Shown here: piece by piece, positions 33,562 through 34,119 of the stretch | How positions within the stretch are numbered: the first letter of the stretch is position 1 | How the letters are laid out: each line of letters opens with the position of its first letter | NCBI RefSeq assembly: GCF_000337355.1 | Contig: NZ_AOJH01000055.1 | Coordinates: 1-34,119 of the forward strand | Direction of reading: 5' to 3' | From: Halorubrum kocurii JCM 14978 | Lineage (GTDB): Archaea; Halobacteriota; Halobacteria; Halobacteriales; Haloferacaceae | DNA: 34,119 bases | Notes under the pieces: generated by a model | The model's input: only the letters and a program-made list of their open reading frames with translations | Database searches by the model: none | What the model was told of the DNA's origin: nothing | Position numbers and translations under genes: made by a program

Positions 33562-33852
33562 TCAAAGAGCCGGCGGACCGCTCGCGGCCGAGCCCGCGCC
33601 GCCTCGCCGCTCTCGCTCCAGCGCCCGGTCCGGGGCGGCGGTCAGCCGCCCGACGAGGGCGGACCCGAGTTCCCGGACGGTCTCGCGCTGTTCGTCGGTG
33701 AGGTCGCCGCGCGCGTCGAGCGTCGTAACGGCCTCTTCGACCTCGCGCCGCTCGATCTCGGCCGTCCGACGGCGGAGGCGCCGCTGGAGGCGCTCCGGGT
33801 CGGGTGCGGTTCCGGGCCGGTCCGGAGAGGGGTCCGCCTGATCGGTGCTCAT
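33562..33852 (-). CDS. small protein resembling the C-terminal dimerisation region of glutamyl-tRNA reductase
   Basis: 96 residues from ATG 33852. The core RRRTAEIERREVEEAVTTLD, then LTDEQRETVRELGSALVGRL and TAAPDRALER, has the helical pattern of the HemA dimerisation domain (LAAPTxxLR end). There is no catalytic HemA part, so it is a stand-alone homologue, perhaps a helper for heme or nitrite-reductase function. The resemblance is by eye only. A TATA-like gagaatacgc (33878-33887) and the shared 14-bp palindrome precede it. Confidence 0.65.
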   Translation of the reverse strand: MSTDQADPSPDRPGTAPDPERLQRRLRRRTAEIERREVEEAVTTLDARGDLTDEQRETVRELGSALVGRLTAAPDRALERERRGGAGSAASGPPAL

Positions 33853-33888
33853 ACCCTCACCACCGCCTGCGACGGGGTGCGTATTCTC

Positions 33889-33902
33889 CCGAACGTATTC
33901 GG
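33889..33902. promoter_or_regulatory. palindrome ccgaacgtattcgg before the HemA-C-like gene
   Basis: Second copy of the motif at 33166-33179; with one flanking pair it becomes cccgaacgtattcggg. Its centre lies about 44 bases before the minus-strand ATG at 33852, just upstream of a TATA-like box. Confidence 0.6.
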
Positions 33903-34016
33903 GGTGACCGCGCGCTCGACTCGCCTCCGACCCGGTCGGTCGGTAGCGGGTTTCTGAGAGCAGGTTTCGGGGAGCGGGTTTCCGGGAGCGGATTTCAGCA
34001 GTTTTCGAGGCGGAGC

Positions 34017-34080
34017 CTCCGGCCTCAAGTAGCGAGGGGTTCCGACGCTCAGTCGGAAGCGCGACGCGAGTAGGCCGGAG
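34017..34080 (+). ncRNA. solo omegaRNA/right-end-like hairpin
   Basis: ctccggcct (34017-34025) pairs with aggccggag (34072-34080), nine pairs, with CTCAA after the left arm and GAGTAG before the right arm. An inner stem ttccgac/gtcggaa lies at 34040-34046 and 34052-34058. No transposase gene lies upstream on this strand, so it is a stand-alone or relic copy. The rest of 33903-34119 shows no gene. Confidence 0.55.
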
Positions 34081-34119
34081 AGGAAGCCGACACGAACTTT
34101 CGCAACCACTATGTTACAC

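Noticed and set aside
33849-34109. 86-codon minus frame at the right edge
   Set aside because: It runs through the palindrome and the omegaRNA-like hairpin and has no domain.

Overview
The window is a piece of a haloarchaeal chromosome, most like Halorubrum or a close relative (inferred, no database search). The evidence is the high GC content, strongly acidic predicted proteins, TATA boxes centred about 25-28 bases before many start codons (leaderless transcripts), a TnpB-only IS1341-type element, type II GAPDH, archaeal KatG, a CofE/Mer-like F420 pair, and a tRNA-Tyr gene without encoded CCA.

Layout. 1-2200 (minus) is a four-gene overlapping operon of unknown function; three members look paralogous, and its promoter carries an 18-bp perfect palindrome. 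2290-3660 holds a TnpB-only insertion element with its right-end/omegaRNA hairpin, plus a second solo hairpin of the same design upstream. 3822-4415 is a flavin-reductase-like protein. 4441-4774 is tRNA-Tyr(GTA) followed by two partial copies of its 3' end, a likely integration scar. 4915-13311 carries metabolic and housekeeping genes: an uncharacterised protein, a small FAD protein, a short GlpA-like dehydrogenase, a DUF2892 membrane peptide, an S9 peptidase, a tandem rhodanese, a UspA protein and a DUF6498-like membrane protein. 13977-15793 is a GNAT plus archaeal ornithine-cyclodeaminase-type operon. 15876-19910 has an M50 site-2 protease, a small membrane protein and a chemotaxis transducer. 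20004-21745 is an F420 operon (CofE ligase and a Mer-like F420 oxidoreductase). 22007-30750 contains Tsr3, a 1-Cys peroxiredoxin, several small or membrane haloarchaeal proteins, type II GAPDH, an M29-like aminopeptidase, a beta-propeller protein and a nucleoside-recognition (Gate) membrane protein. 30819-32981 is KatG. The right end has a DUF2249 gene and a small HemA-C-terminus-like gene that share a 14-bp palindrome in front of each, then another solo omegaRNA-like hairpin.

The most unusual item is a family of three dispersed ~310-380 bp elements (A 13457-13834, B 23290-23632 inverted, C 28314-28620). All three lie between convergent genes and share conserved sequence blocks. Their helices are kept by compensatory changes although the paired sequences differ between copies. 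This is what a structured non-coding RNA, or a hairpin-based mobile element, would look like.
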